From NCBI RefSeq assembly GCF_009870125.1, contig NC_046679.1, positions 18,724,001 to 18,788,000 on the forward strand: 64,000 nucleotides of DNA. Direction: 5' to 3'. Position numbers and translations under genes: made by a program. The stretch comes from Drosophila pseudoobscura (lineage: Eukaryota > Arthropoda > Insecta > Diptera > Drosophilidae). The notes beneath the pieces are model-generated. The model was not told the origin of the DNA, did not search any database, and saw nothing but the letters and a program-made list of their open reading frames with translations. Shown here piece by piece: positions 11,276-22,360 of this stretch (position 1 is its first letter; the number at the start of each line of letters is the position of its first letter).

Positions 11276-12369
11276 ATTATCCTTGTGCATGCTACTTTAT
11301 TCTTATTCCCGCTGTCTGGTTTGTATTGCTTTCGAATCCGGGCGTTGGTATCGTTTTTTCTCGTTTCGCATAGATCTGAAAAACAAATGGGAGTTATGTG
11401 CCGAGCTAATACAATAATGTATAAATTAACCTAGTTTTTTAGAAGCAAGATAGAATATACGCATACCGAATCAAATAATAAAGTACAAAAGTTGTATTTA
11501 TTTTCCCCTGTAGTTTGTTTTATAATTGAAACTTTGATTTAAGTGTTCATAATACACAATACAATACAATATTGCTAAGTTCTGTACAATTGCAGCTACC
11601 CAATATGTATGTGTGTAGCCGCAATCTTAGAAGAGGTTCTGACTAAAGTGCGGAGAAGAGGACTCACGCGAACCTCGGAAGCAGTTTCATGAGCAAATGA
11701 ATAAATCGAAGTGAAGGTGAAAAGCTTCAGAATGTGAAACAGGCAGGTAGGACCGGCAACCAAAGTGGCAGATATGGTGCTGAAAAGAAAAAAACAGACC
11801 ATACCGCCGAAACCCACAAAAGGGCATAGTAAGGTAAGGTACAAAATTATAAGGAATTTTGAGCATTCGACAGGAAAGCCATATAGGAATGGCTTTAAAG
11901 CCCATCGAGTGGGTTTTTGCCTTGAAGCACAAGAAAAAACGTTAGGCGGTGCTGCAAACTGGAAAATCCGGATAGGTTGAACAGAATGACGGGGGCCTCA
12001 GAGCAAAATGTTTAGTCTCTAAGGACTAACCTTGGCATAGCGACATAATCTCGTAAACGTAGAGCGCCGGCGTCACATATATCACTATAATCATATATAT
12101 ACTAATAAAATCATACTCAAACAAAAGACATCTTATTAGATTAAGATATAAAATACATGAAAATCATCATTTCCAAATAAACTGAGCTTTATTACCGATG
12201 CCAAGCATTATTTATTTTATTTATATACAATAAATATATACATTTTACAGGGACTCGAAAACACTGTGCACAACGAAGAAATAATTTTGTAAAGAACTTG
12301 CTGATCCATATGTTTTGTTTGAAACCCCCCATCTGACCATAAGCTGTTCGCAGAGCTTATGAAAAATCG
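11276..12369. other. Intergenic, unassigned
   Basis: No recognisable gene. The stretch 11590-11990 is less A/T-rich and has overlapping short frames on both strands (for example 11765-11980 plus), but none matches a family I know. It could be decayed transposon sequence. Confidence 0.3.
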
Positions 12370-12795
12370 TTAATATGTAATCAAAGTATCTTTTGTCGAT
12401 TGGTGAAACAAAATTAAAGTATCAACGTAGGCCTTTTGGGGTTCGTTTCGACGAAAAGCATCCGTGAAGAATATCCCACGCTGTAATGCCATTGATGGGA
12501 CATTCCTCACCTTTCTAGCATCTTGGTTTTTCGGAGAGATGTTCACGGCGGTTTGGCGATTTTTAAGCATAATGACGTAGATCTTGCATGCTTTTCGCTA
12601 CAGTTTAAGCATGTGGGGGTTATCCTTGGTCATTGCGTTGTATCTGGGCGCATCTTCATACACTGCTCGCTTTAGACAATAGCTCTTCATGTGGTTGAAT
12701 TCAATGAATCGGATTAAGAGCTTCATTGTTGTTAGGGGCCTGGGCGAGGTCAATAAACCAGTAGTTTTGGTAGGGTGGGTCCTGCCTGACTTCAT
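12370..12795 (-). pseudogene. Unidentified broken reading frame
   Basis: One minus-strand frame runs from an ATG at 12795 to a stop at 12370, interrupted by a single in-frame TAG near 12600. It encodes about 140 residues, including LLIRFIEFNHMKSYCLKRAV before the stop and VPSMALQRGIFFTDAFRRNE after it. Composition is protein-like, but I do not recognise a family. It may be a decayed transposon or host pseudogene. Confidence 0.35.
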
Positions 12796-12847
12796 CAGCG
12801 CTGACAGAAGGGCTCCTCCTGGACTTCGGGTTGTACAGGTTGACCAC

Positions 12848-13091
12848 TCGATGTCTGTCTGTCTGTCCGTTTGTCCGTCCGTCGTTGATCTAGCTCTTAT
12901 AGTCTTTGAGCACTAGGCGCTGAAGGGGACGGACAGACAGACATGGCTCAATCGACTCGGCTATTGATGCTGATCAAGAATATATATACTTTATGGGGTC
13001 GGAAACGATTCCTTCTGGACGTTACACACATCCACTTTTACCACAAATCTAATATACCCCAATAATCATTTTGATTATCGGGTATAAAAAT
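12848..13091 (-). mobile_element. DINE-1/mini-me, head-to-head rearranged copy
   Basis: A plus-orientation GTCY tract (12853-12885) with the adjacent TCTTATAGTCTTTGAGCACT block meets a minus-orientation GACGGACAGACAGACATGGC tract. The minus-oriented core and 5' end (TTTTGATTATCGGGTATAAAAA) follow, so the GTCY tract appears in both orientations about 40 bp apart. Confidence 0.75.
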
Positions 13092-13614
13092 ACAGGAATA
13101 TAAGACGTGCAAGACATCACGAGCTAAGCAAAACCAAGTCCTTTTCAACATGTTGGCAGCCACTGCAGATCAATATATTTCATCCATTAGATATGTGATC
13201 ATCCCAAAATAAATCGGCAAGCAGTTATTCTTCAGAAATGATAAGTTTATTAGATATTCCTCCCACTAAACAGGAAGTGGAGGAATATTTTACAGAAACA
13301 AAGAAAAATTAGAGCAGATTTAAAATGAAAAAAATTGTTATTACAATTTTTGTTTTTAATTAGGTTAAGTTGAAAATTAAATAAATAATATTTCAAAGTA
13401 AAAAACCCCATTTAAAGTACATTATCGATCAAAAAAAGATCAGAAGCAAGCTGAAACGGCTGCCCCGTTGTGCGTCGTAGGAGCCACGGCGCCTTCCATA
13501 GACTCCTCAAGGGCAAAGATGGTCAGGCCAGCGCCTCGTGCGCTCCAGTCCCCACACACAACTTCTCCGCGGCCGTCCATGCTGGTCCTTTTTTTGATTT
13601 TGACTGATTTTTCT
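13092..13614. other. Intergenic, with a G/C-rich island at 13440-13590
   Basis: A/T-rich DNA broken by a markedly G/C-rich 150-bp patch immediately downstream of the thioredoxin-like gene. No gene was recognised in either part. Confidence 0.35.
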
Positions 13615-13619
13615 TTATT
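13614..13619 (-). terminator. AATAAA polyadenylation signal overlapping the stop codon
   Basis: The last codons read AAA TAA followed by AG, so AATAAA begins two bases before the TAA stop of the thioredoxin-fold gene. No experimental cleavage site is known from sequence alone. Confidence 0.5.
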
Positions 13620-16600
13620 TTATTTTATCATTTGTTTCTATCGTTTCTCGGCTTAGTCTTTTTGATATATGTTTTGCTAGATATATTAAGATAACAAAGG
13701 TAGACAATCCAAAAGCCACCAAGAGAAAAACGTTGTCAGCATTCACAACATTTTGAAGGCGATCAAAGAATAGTGAGCTTCTGAAAAAAAAGACAAAAAA
13801 TTTGTATTGTCAGAAGTAATTATTCAATTCGAGATACCTAAAGGTAAACCAGATCAAAGGATTCGATCTTATCATACGTAAAATTATTGTATATCGTGAT
13901 GTTTAATAGTAGTGGAAAAGGTTCGCCCGGGGCCATGGTTCGGTTGTGGCCACCCCTACTTAAATTTTTACAGAAAGGACATATATCAAATCTGGTAATT
14001 GTCCGGTGTGTACATATTATCAATACACATTTTTTGATTTAAATAGACGCTTTACTAAATACTTAATAACATTTTTATAGTACACCGAATCAATTTAGTT
14101 TTTTTTACAAGTTGTTAGTACTAGTAAGGGTCTGTAGCATAACATAGATATAAATAAGTTGTCCATTTGGTCACAAGTTATGAGTTAAAAACAAAGCTGT
14201 GGCCACATCCGAAACACTTTCCCTAATGTTTTTATACCCGATACTCAAATGAGTATCGCAGCATATCCTTTCATTTACTTTGATCTCAAAACCTTTTATA
14301 AAAAGCATAAGTTCACTTTTTCGGTATTTTTTTTATATAATTTGTATTTTTATAGTAATGTTTTCGTTCCTATATTCTTTCTCCTAAAAGAAAGATAATT
14401 CTAAATAAATGTTTTTCCTCAAAGTCTCTCTAAAACATTGAACTATCTAAAAAATTCCAGAAAATATGCTCAATATCAGTAACGCAATATATTTTAAATT
14501 GTATTAAGCCAAGAAAAAAAGGCTTAAATTACATTTTCAAAAACTAAAAATTATATTTGGGTAAATTTTAAAAGGACAATGCGCAATATTTATCAGAAAT
14601 TTGTATTCAAATATGGCTTCAACTTTCGCTGAAATCCAAGTTTGAATTTATCGCCGCGAAAACCACTTAAATTTTTGTCCCTTTTTTGCAAAAGTCTCGA
14701 AAACGAATAGTTGCCAAAAATCTTTCTTAGGACCACTTATAGGTCTACTTTATAATAGAAAACAAATCTTAAAAATCCGTCTTATTTTGGCCCCTTTAAC
14801 CACTTCGCAATATTTACGATTATCCCCTTTAAGAATACGTACTGCGTACCGCACAAAGTCAAACTTTGTTAACAATATGACAGTTATTTTGTCATTCGAT
14901 TTGAACTAAATTTGGATGTAAAGAGGTCTTGAAATAAAGTTGTATTTTTAACAAAGAGGTCTTGAAATAAAATTTCTATTAGTTTTCATTGACATAAGAA
15001 ATAGATAAACATGCCTGACTTTATAGTCGACCAAAAGGACTCTATGTATGTGTGTAAAATGTACATAAATATATTATTCGTTATTTTAAAGAAGTAATAT
15101 GACAAAAAAAAATAGTTTATAACTCACATCACACTAGGTGGTTCTGGCACCATTTCGGAAGGGCTTTCTAAATAACCCAATTCTGCAAATTTAATGAAGT
15201 CTTCTGGACGATACGTTTTGGCTCTATAACGATACACTTTTCCTTGACGTATGCTGAAAGATTTTTATTATTATATTTTTCAACAAATTTGTATGAATTT
15301 TACTTACAAAATGAATTCTGGAGAACCCAATATTCCCAGTCTTCTTGCTGTGGAAATTCCAGTCTCCAATCTATTCATTCGAGCGATATTCAACTTCTGC
15401 CTGAGCTTTCCACCTACAGATTCCCAAATAGCATACAAGCGTTGGCAGAGAACACAATCAGCGGAATAGCTATGGATGTATATGAACTTTATTTATAGTC
15501 ATGTTTACTGCATAAAAACTTATTTCGATTCTTCTAAAAGATCTACACTATTGCGGTTCAGCTTCGGCGTGCCGATAGTCTCGAAGACGGACGGACAGAC
15601 AGACATGGCTATATCAATTAGGCTACTTATGCTGATCAAAAATATATTTACATTATGGGTTCAGAAAAGTTTCTTTCTGCGTGTTACACACATCCTCTTT
15701 CATTATAAATCTAATTTACCCCTATACTCTTTGAGTATCGGTTATAAAAAGGGTAACTTTGCTGACAAAAAACCAATATTTACAAGCATATACAAATTCA
15801 TAAATCATGCTTACAAAAAAATAAACCAATCTCCCGTCGTGGCACCAGAAGAAGCTTGGGTAAGATGCTCAAAATTTTCATCAGATAACTCTTTAACGGC
15901 TGGTTCCTTATTGTTATTAAAGAATTCAACAATTTGGTCTTCAATAATGTTTCCGTGGTAAAGAATCGGAATTCCATGCCTATAATATACAAGAGCTGGT
16001 TCCTTGGTGGGGTCGTATATTCCAACTAAATTACTTTCATGGGCCTGAACAACCATTGCTCCCAAAGTCTCCTTTAAATCATTTTGTATTAAGGATACAG
16101 TAGTTTCATACTCCAAACACACTTCGCAGTTATTTTTGCCTAGAATAGAGAATAAACCATGTACATTTTCTCAAAGACTTGACAGTTTTTGTTGGAAGCT
16201 GCCGAGCTTTTTCGGCAACTCTGACTCCACATTTACAAATTAAAAAGTGCTCCGTTGTTAAGGTTACCATTTACGTTTCGATATTGGTTGTGTCTTTTTG
16301 TAGAAGCCGCGGCCGTGAACTTAGCTTTTAGGTGTTAGGTGCCTTCGCTGACGATGATCGACCGCCTGCTTGAAGTCTGTCGCTACTGAAGGGTCGAAGC
16401 AGTGGACTATAAGTAGTAAGAACGTTACATATGTGTGTGCGTGTATGCACTGAGAGCGTACATTGGATGAGCGCGATAATCGAAAATTAAGAGAGAAGTT
16501 CGTGAAGTTACTTAAAAGCTATAACCGGCTGCTGCTTCGAACAATTATATGTTTTATGTTTTTATATATGTTTTTTTATGAATACATGGTGACCCCGACG

Positions 16601-19104
16601 TGATCTAAAACTTCTTAATAGCGTTCCGTTTAAAAAACTTATTAATTATACAATATTTTGTTTTTGGTTAGTTTAAAAGCCAACAAATATATTTTGGTGC
16701 ACGTTAATAAACAGTTTAAGGTGCAAATTCAGTGAGAGTGCGGCTGTGTGTATTTATATACATATTCCGGTACTTTAAGCGTTAAAGTACAAATGTTTAC
16801 AAATTAAACACCGCGGAAGTCGAGGTGCTCCTTGATATAGTGGCAGAAATTCGAAGGGAATTCAATAAGGCTGCGCGAAAACTTCGATACTCTTTTCAAA
16901 TCATTGAAAGCTGAGTTGCTGGCTGCTGTTGAAGTATGCCAGTCACACGCCGCTGCCCATTTTGCGACTTTGCCAAACCATTCCAGACATAGTACCATCA
17001 TCATGGCTCACAAGCAGCGACTTTCTGAGCTAAAGGTGCCTAAGTTTTCTGTTGGATACGTTGAGTTTTCGGATTTTATGGCAATGTTTAAATAGGTGAT
17101 TGAAGCGGATGCGGATCCAGGACTCACCGTTTCTGATATTCGGCAAGGAACGCATCTTCTAATTGGTGGATGGACATTCCGCTAAGCCACCAAGATTAAA
17201 TACGAATTATAAAGTTTAACCCAAATTCTTTTTTCATTTTGAAACACATAGGTGCCAAAAAAGCTTGGCATCTCAAATAGCAACTATGTGAAATATCTTG
17301 GATTACATCTTGATTGCAGACTTACATGAAAAAATCACAATAAGGCCAAACGGCAGGAACTTAAATTAAAATAACAACGAATGTCCTGGCTGATAGGCCT
17401 GGAAAGCAAAGTTCGTCTCTGTAAAGCCTTACTACTCCTGTGAGAACATATTCAATACAGCTGTGGTGTACTGCTAGCAACTCGAATATTGAAATTCTTC
17501 AGCGCTAACAGCCCTTTCTACGTTTCTAATGAACCATACACAAAGACCTAAAAATTCCTGATGTGAAAGAAGAAATAAATAAACTTAGTAAAAATACATT
17601 GATAGACTTCGAAACCACGAAAATGAAATATTCTTATATCAAACAGCGTAGTCTTGCAGTAAAATTTCGCGTTAACATTTCTCTGACCGAAAAGGTGTCT
17701 GAAAACGATAAATTGATTTTCTCAAGGGCTAGTACGAGAATTAACTCTTAACTGGCTGCCGGTGAAGAATTTATTGGCTCTATTGACAGCTGATTTAAGA
17801 AAGCCAGTGCGATAACTTTCCAGCTTCTTGGCAACAAATTCACTTCGGGACTTTCTTTTTAAATCGACGAACTTGTCCCTGAGAGTTTTCATTGGACCTA
17901 GTAGGGCTCATAGGGCTCATAGGGAAAAATCATGCATTTTATAAGCCATGATTCAATGTCCTCTTAGGATGTACCCGACCCATTAGGTTCGGTTTTTTGT
18001 TGATTTAATAATAAAAAATATGTATTGTAATTTCTATAAAATACTATTCATTTGGACGCAATTATATGAAAAGAAAGTTCGAAAAGATCTTGAAATTTGA
18101 AAAAAAAAACAAGCGCCAATATATTAACTTGCTCGACTCAAACCTAGCATATAAGCGTTCTTTCCTGTTTTTGCTGTTGGACTGCTCAGAAATTAAAAGT
18201 TCGAAAATATAATTCAATTATATTTCTTTATTCTTTAGAAACATAACAGCATGAGCATTAAAAGAATAAAGAAATATTGAGTAGTGTGAATGCGGTTAAA
18301 TCCAGTTTTTATTTTTCTCCAAATTTAACATTTTTTACAATTGATATTTTAATTTTTTATTTTTTACCACGCACACTAGAAATATTTAAATTTACACACT
18401 GCACTTCCTTGATAAGAATACATAAATAATATAAATATTTTTCACTATATTTCTGAAGTTTCGTTTCTCACTCTTTTGCGCACAATTTTAACAATGTAAT
18501 ATGATAAATATGAACAGGATAAGAGAGTTCTGTGGACGCACGCGCAAAAATTAAAAGAAAATACCAAATTTAATTCTACTGCGCACGATCAGCAGAGCCG
18601 AATTCTGTTACGAAACGCGCGGAAATGAAAGAACCGAAGAGAAATAAATACATACATACATACGTACATAGGTAGGTTTGGCCAGCGCATGGGCCGGTGT
18701 CATAGCTCATTTCGCTCTGACTTACGTTTTAAACCTACATATGTATGTATGTATGTTGTTCATTTATACGGATTACAGTATTTATTCGAATATATGTATT
18801 ACTAAATTGTTCCAAACGGAATTCTTCTTTGTGAATAAACCCTTCAAAATATAGGCAAATGTTTTCCCGTAAGCTTAAATTTGTAGGTGCAAGATCTCGA
18901 TTGTTAAGTAGGCTATTCATGTGCGCATACATATGTGAGTATATAGGTAAAGGTGTTTTTGTACATACTAAATAAAACCACAACGTTGTGTTCGACATTT
19001 AAAAGATGAATCAAGTCAGAATCATCTACACGACGCAATTCGGAGCAATTAAAACTTCTTAGGCTTATGCCTATAACAATTAAAAGTATCAGTAACATTT
19101 CCAT
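13615..19104 (-). CDS. Thioredoxin-fold ER membrane protein with two CXXC motifs
   Basis: Five exons on the minus strand: 19104-18969, 16139-15815, 15469-15308, 15253-15128, 13780-13615; GT-AG introns, phases 1,2,2,2, total 304 residues. Residues 1-20 (MEMLLILLIVIGISLRSFNC) form a signal peptide. Domain 1 has NNCEVCLEY, a CXXC at 50-53, and EPALVYYRHG around the cis-proline position 93. Domain 2 begins TGDWFIFFYSADCVLCQRLY, with CXXC at 159-162 and GSPEFIFIRQGKVYRY at 202-217. A membrane helix lies at about 266-284, followed by a short basic tail. This architecture matches the TMX/PDI-like group, which handles disulfides in the ER lumen; the exact orthologue is not assigned. Its introns hold DINE-1, BEL and non-LTR fragments. 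Confidence 0.85.
14229..14272 (+). repeat. DINE-1 5'-end fragment
   Basis: TTTTTATACCCGATACTCAA followed by ATGAGTATCGCAG, the first 40 bp of DINE-1 only. Intronic in the thioredoxin-fold gene (15127-13781). Confidence 0.7.
15555..15752 (-). mobile_element. DINE-1/mini-me fragment
   Basis: Inverted fragment with GACGGACGGACAGACAGACA, a diverged core (TTATGGGTTCAGAAAAGTTT) and the end TTGAGTATCGGTTATAAAAA. It fills most of the 345-bp intron 15814-15470. Confidence 0.8.
16190..16586 (+). mobile_element. Putative BEL/Pao long terminal repeat
   Basis: A 397-bp segment starting TGTTGGAAGCTGCCGAGC and ending GAATACA, immediately followed by a tRNA primer-binding site. The TG...CA ends and the position before a gag remnant indicate a 5' LTR. 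No second LTR was identified in the window. Confidence 0.6.
16587..16604 (+). other. Retrotransposon primer-binding site (tRNA-Trp type)
   Basis: TGGTGACCCCGACGTGAT is complementary to the 3' end of insect tRNA-Trp with CCA, as I remember that tRNA. It directly abuts the LTR end. Confidence 0.65.
16780..17190 (+). pseudogene. BEL/Pao gag N-terminal fragment
   Basis: After the primer site, the plus strand encodes RLSELKVPKFSVGYVEFSDF (near 17012-17070), the conserved 'LPxFSGxxxEWxxF' region of BEL/Pao gag. It is then broken by stops. The rest of the element is absent. It lies in the first intron of the thioredoxin-fold gene. Confidence 0.6.
17240..17760 (+). pseudogene. Jockey-type non-LTR retrotransposon, RT C-terminal remnant
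   Basis: The plus strand reads VKYLGLHLDCRLT, then AKRQELKLK, then a decayed thumb-like region (about 17285-17570), the usual order in Jockey-clade polymerases downstream of the YADD motif. Several stops are present. The open frame at 17563-17751 may be its tail. Confidence 0.6.
17761..18968. other. Rest of first intron of the thioredoxin-fold gene
   Basis: A/T-rich with no gene recognised. A TACA-type microsatellite lies at 18650-18676 and TATG repeats at 18738-18758. Confidence 0.4.
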
Positions 19105-20477
19105 TTCTAAAACGAATGGACTGCAGATCGTCTGCTTATCGATAACATATACTCTCAGACTCAGCAATATCACTAACCATACAGTATATACATATGTATG
19201 TACATAGATGTGCCAGATCATACTACGAAAGCTTCACACACACGGGTTTTGGTCTGGGCACCCCAGAGACTTCGGCTCTGGCGTTTGGGTACTGACGCGT
19301 CATCAGAGAGAGAACGCAGAGGGAACATCTTTGCATGTGTTAGTACGCACGCAATATATATTTGGTACCAAACATATGTTTCGACAAAAATATGTGATTG
19401 TATGGTTTTTTCTTTTTCAGATTTGTTCCCAGCAGTACTGGGAACTAGTTCGGAGGTGGTGATATCACCACTCCCTAACTGACCAGGGGCACTTTCTTTA
19501 CTAACCCTTAACAATGCTTTTCATCATTTCCATTTTTACCCGCGAGTTTCCAACCCAGCTTGTAGCTACTGAAATGGGTACCAGTCTCGTGGGTAGTGAA
19601 ATGGCAACCCGTCTATGCTTGTGGATAGATATGCTTATTTCATTTTGATTTTTTAATTTTCTTAATTAAGTTATTGTTGTTCGCGGTGGTACTAATTTGG
19701 AAGAAGCGTTATTATGCAGCTGAAGGACTTTTAAAAGCCTTTTTAGCCTTATGTCATCTATAAATATAAATTACAGATATAATGTGCATACAAAAACAAA
19801 AAAATGTACTTCCAAGTAACACCCCATAAAAATTCCTTAAATTTTTAAATGCCGATTTGATTTGGACTCCTTCGCCGTTATATTGCATAACGACGGCATT
19901 TTCCAAAATGTTAAAATTAAAATATTAAAAAAAAAATGTTAAATCCCGCTGCGCTGTAAATCAACTTTTATGGCATCAATCTGTAAAAAGAACATTATTC
20001 AAAAATATGCAATAAAATTGTAATTTCAAATATATTTACGTATTAGTGCTGTTTATTTCCATGCTCAGCTCTATTAGTCAATTAATTATTAGTTAATACA
20101 GGGAAACAATTGGCGACTATTTGCCCCTGTGCCTGCTGCCTCACTAGACTCTTCAACGTACCAGCTTGCTCTGCAGGCATTTGTTCGATAGATGTATTAT
20201 ATTGGATTATAAGCCTCTAATATAAACCTCTACTAGGATTCATTTGGAGATCTTGTCAGTCCTTAACGTTACCTTAGAAGCTCGCAGTTTTGTATTTATG
20301 AGTTATATATTTTTTAAAGATCTTACTACACAAATAAATTTACAATACTTTAAAAGCTTAATTATATATTTTAACAATCTTAACCTAAACATAAATAAAC
20401 AAATCTTTAAAACTTAAAAAATATGAATTGCAATTTCAAACATTTATTTTATGGTTTTCGTAAATCTATAGATTTCT
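19105..20477. other. Intergenic, no gene recognised
   Basis: Separates two minus-strand genes and should include the promoter of the thioredoxin-fold gene. The 19200-19490 part has overlapping frames on both strands, none with a recognisable family. Confidence 0.35.
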
Positions 20478-20482
20478 TTATT
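20477..20482 (-). terminator. AATAAA polyadenylation signal overlapping the stop codon
   Basis: The end of the 190-residue gene reads GAA TAA AG, so AATAAA includes the stop. Same arrangement as in the two other minus-strand genes. Confidence 0.5.
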
Positions 20483-22360
20483 CAAAATTACGTAGAGAAT
20501 AAATAAGAAAATCGTTTAGATTTTCAATTCGTTGTTCTAATTTATCTGGAAAAAATATTTGTTTTTGATTTGTAGTATCTTTATACATACATATATACAT
20601 TTCCTTACCTTTGTCTGTTAGCAAATATGTTCTGTCTGTTCCCTCACTTTCGGCAGTCATTTCATCTTTAAAAATATTTTTTAACTTTGGTAATACCAAA
20701 AGTAAAAAAATCAACACGATAAATTTAATAGTTTTTTTTAAAATCAAAATCTTTAATAATATTTTTCCGAGCGTATAAAGGTTTATTTTGGATTTCAGTT
20801 TTTCCAAAAGCCAAGAGTTTTGTGAATGGTATGGAATTTGAGCTGATGGCCCCCCTGACGGATAGTATTGCGGTCTAGACCCGTACCACGGATGAAAACC
20901 TGAAGGTTCATACCCATACTCCGTAGCAAGTGGCGAAGTAGCCGGGGGTTCATAGTGGCTGTTTGTTGGTGAATTATATTGATACCCTCCGTCGGTATTA
21001 TCTAAGAAACAAAACTATACAATTAGTTAAAGCAAACATATGAGCAGTGTGTACCAATGATCAGAAATTTATTAACTTCAATTTTCTTGTGTAAAGAAGG
21101 TACAGGTGTAATTGCACAATCTTTAATAGATTGTGGGACAAAAATATTTGTGAATAACATTAAAAAAAATTCGATAGAAACGCAAATTTCAATATATAAT
21201 TTTTGGGCCAATATTATTTAGAAAATCTGGCCTTGATACCACAGGTTTATTGGCTGTTTCATAGTGTAATATGTGATTAAGTAATTTAATTATATTTTGA
21301 AATGTTTACTAATTGACCAGTTACCATTAAGCAGACGTACGGACATGCATAATAATCCTAATAATCCTTGCATATCCATTTCTTTGGCTGCTTAATGAAG
21401 TTAACTGACTATTTACATATATGTATCTCTATAATCTATACTGACATATTTTATTATTATTATTTTTATACCCGATACTCAAAATGAGTATTGGGGTATA
21501 TTAGATTTGTGGTAAAAGTGGATGTGTGTAACGTCCAGAAGGAATCGTTTCCGACCCCATAAAGTATATATATTCTTGATCAGCATCAATAGCTGAGTCG
21601 ATTGAGCCCTGTCTGTCTGTCCGTCCATCCGTCTGTCCGTCCCTATCAGCGACTAGTGCTCAAAGACTCTAAGAGCTAGAGCAACGACATTTTATATCCG
21701 GACTTCTGTGATATGTCACTGCTACAAAAATATTTCAAAACATTACCCTGTCCACTTCCGACTCCACAAAGGGTGAAAATCTGTGGCATCCACAATTTCA
21801 AAGATACAAGAAAACTTAAAACGCAGAATCGTAGAGGATGACTATATGCTCTAGAGAGTAAAATCTGAACCAGATCGTATAATTATTCGTATTGAAAACG
21901 AATAAATCTTGCGGAATATGAAGACGGGAGCCCCAATTTATGTGTATTCAAAAGTAAATCGGAAAACTTTTGTGGCTGAATATAATATTTTTGGTGAGAG
22001 CGACTCTATACTGATACTTTTTAACGAAATACGGTCAGAACGGTTTGATAATTTTAATTATTTACAGTTATATTTACAGTAGTAAATACATTTTACACTG
22101 AAATTGTTGTATACTTTTATTCGTAGATTTACTTTCGGATGTATTTTGTGAAATTTGTATTTATATTTTGTAAAATCACTAAAAACAGTATCCATAATTT
22201 GTATTGTCATCCTATTTTTTTCAAATAAATTCAAGTAAAATTACGCACCGAACTCCTTTGAATGTACATTTTTAAAACCGTTCGCGAAGCTTTCCTTTAC
22301 ACAAAATGACACATTAACTAACGAAGCGCACATTAAGGCTATGAACAAGATGGTACACAT
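20478..22360 (-). CDS. Unrecognised 190-residue signal-peptide / membrane protein
   Basis: Three minus-strand exons: 22360-22249, 21001-20609, 20545-20478, with consistent phase-1 GT-AG junctions and no internal stops. Residues 1-20 (MCTILFIALMCASLVNVSFC) are a clear signal peptide. Residues 38-100 are rich in Tyr, Pro, Ser and Gly (for example HPWYGSRPQYYPSGGPSA). Residues 118-142 are strongly hydrophobic, with lysines interspersed at the start, and could span a membrane. The C-terminal part (143-190) is charged and ends KLEQRIENLNDFLIYSLRNF-E. The intron 22248-21002 holds a DINE-1 copy. I do not recognise the family. Intact splice sites, phase agreement and a signal peptide support a real gene. 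The C-terminal exon is only 22 codons. Confidence 0.75.
21466..21890 (+). mobile_element. DINE-1/mini-me element
   Basis: Begins TTTTTATACCCGATACTCAA, has the intact core CGTTTCCGACCCCATAAAGT and a GTCTGTCTGTCCGTCCATCC tract, and ends near CCAGATCGTATAATTATTCG. Intronic in the 190-residue gene. Confidence 0.85.
21888..21975 (+). repeat. Interspersed repeat with GGGAGC(C)CC motif
   Basis: TATTGAAAACGAATAAATCT, then GACGGGAGCCCCAATTTATG. A near-identical inverted copy is at 32105-32185. Looks like Tc1-type terminal sequence, see 42862-43740. Confidence 0.6.

Noticed and set aside
18913..19221. 102-residue minus frame taken as a single-exon gene
   Set aside because: Only residues from the internal methionine at 19104 to the donor at 18969 fit; these form exon 1 of the thioredoxin-fold gene, and the rest is upstream DNA and intron.
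19198..19514. Overlapping frames on both strands upstream of the thioredoxin-fold gene
   Set aside because: Three mutually overlapping frames with no recognisable family; base composition alone explains them.
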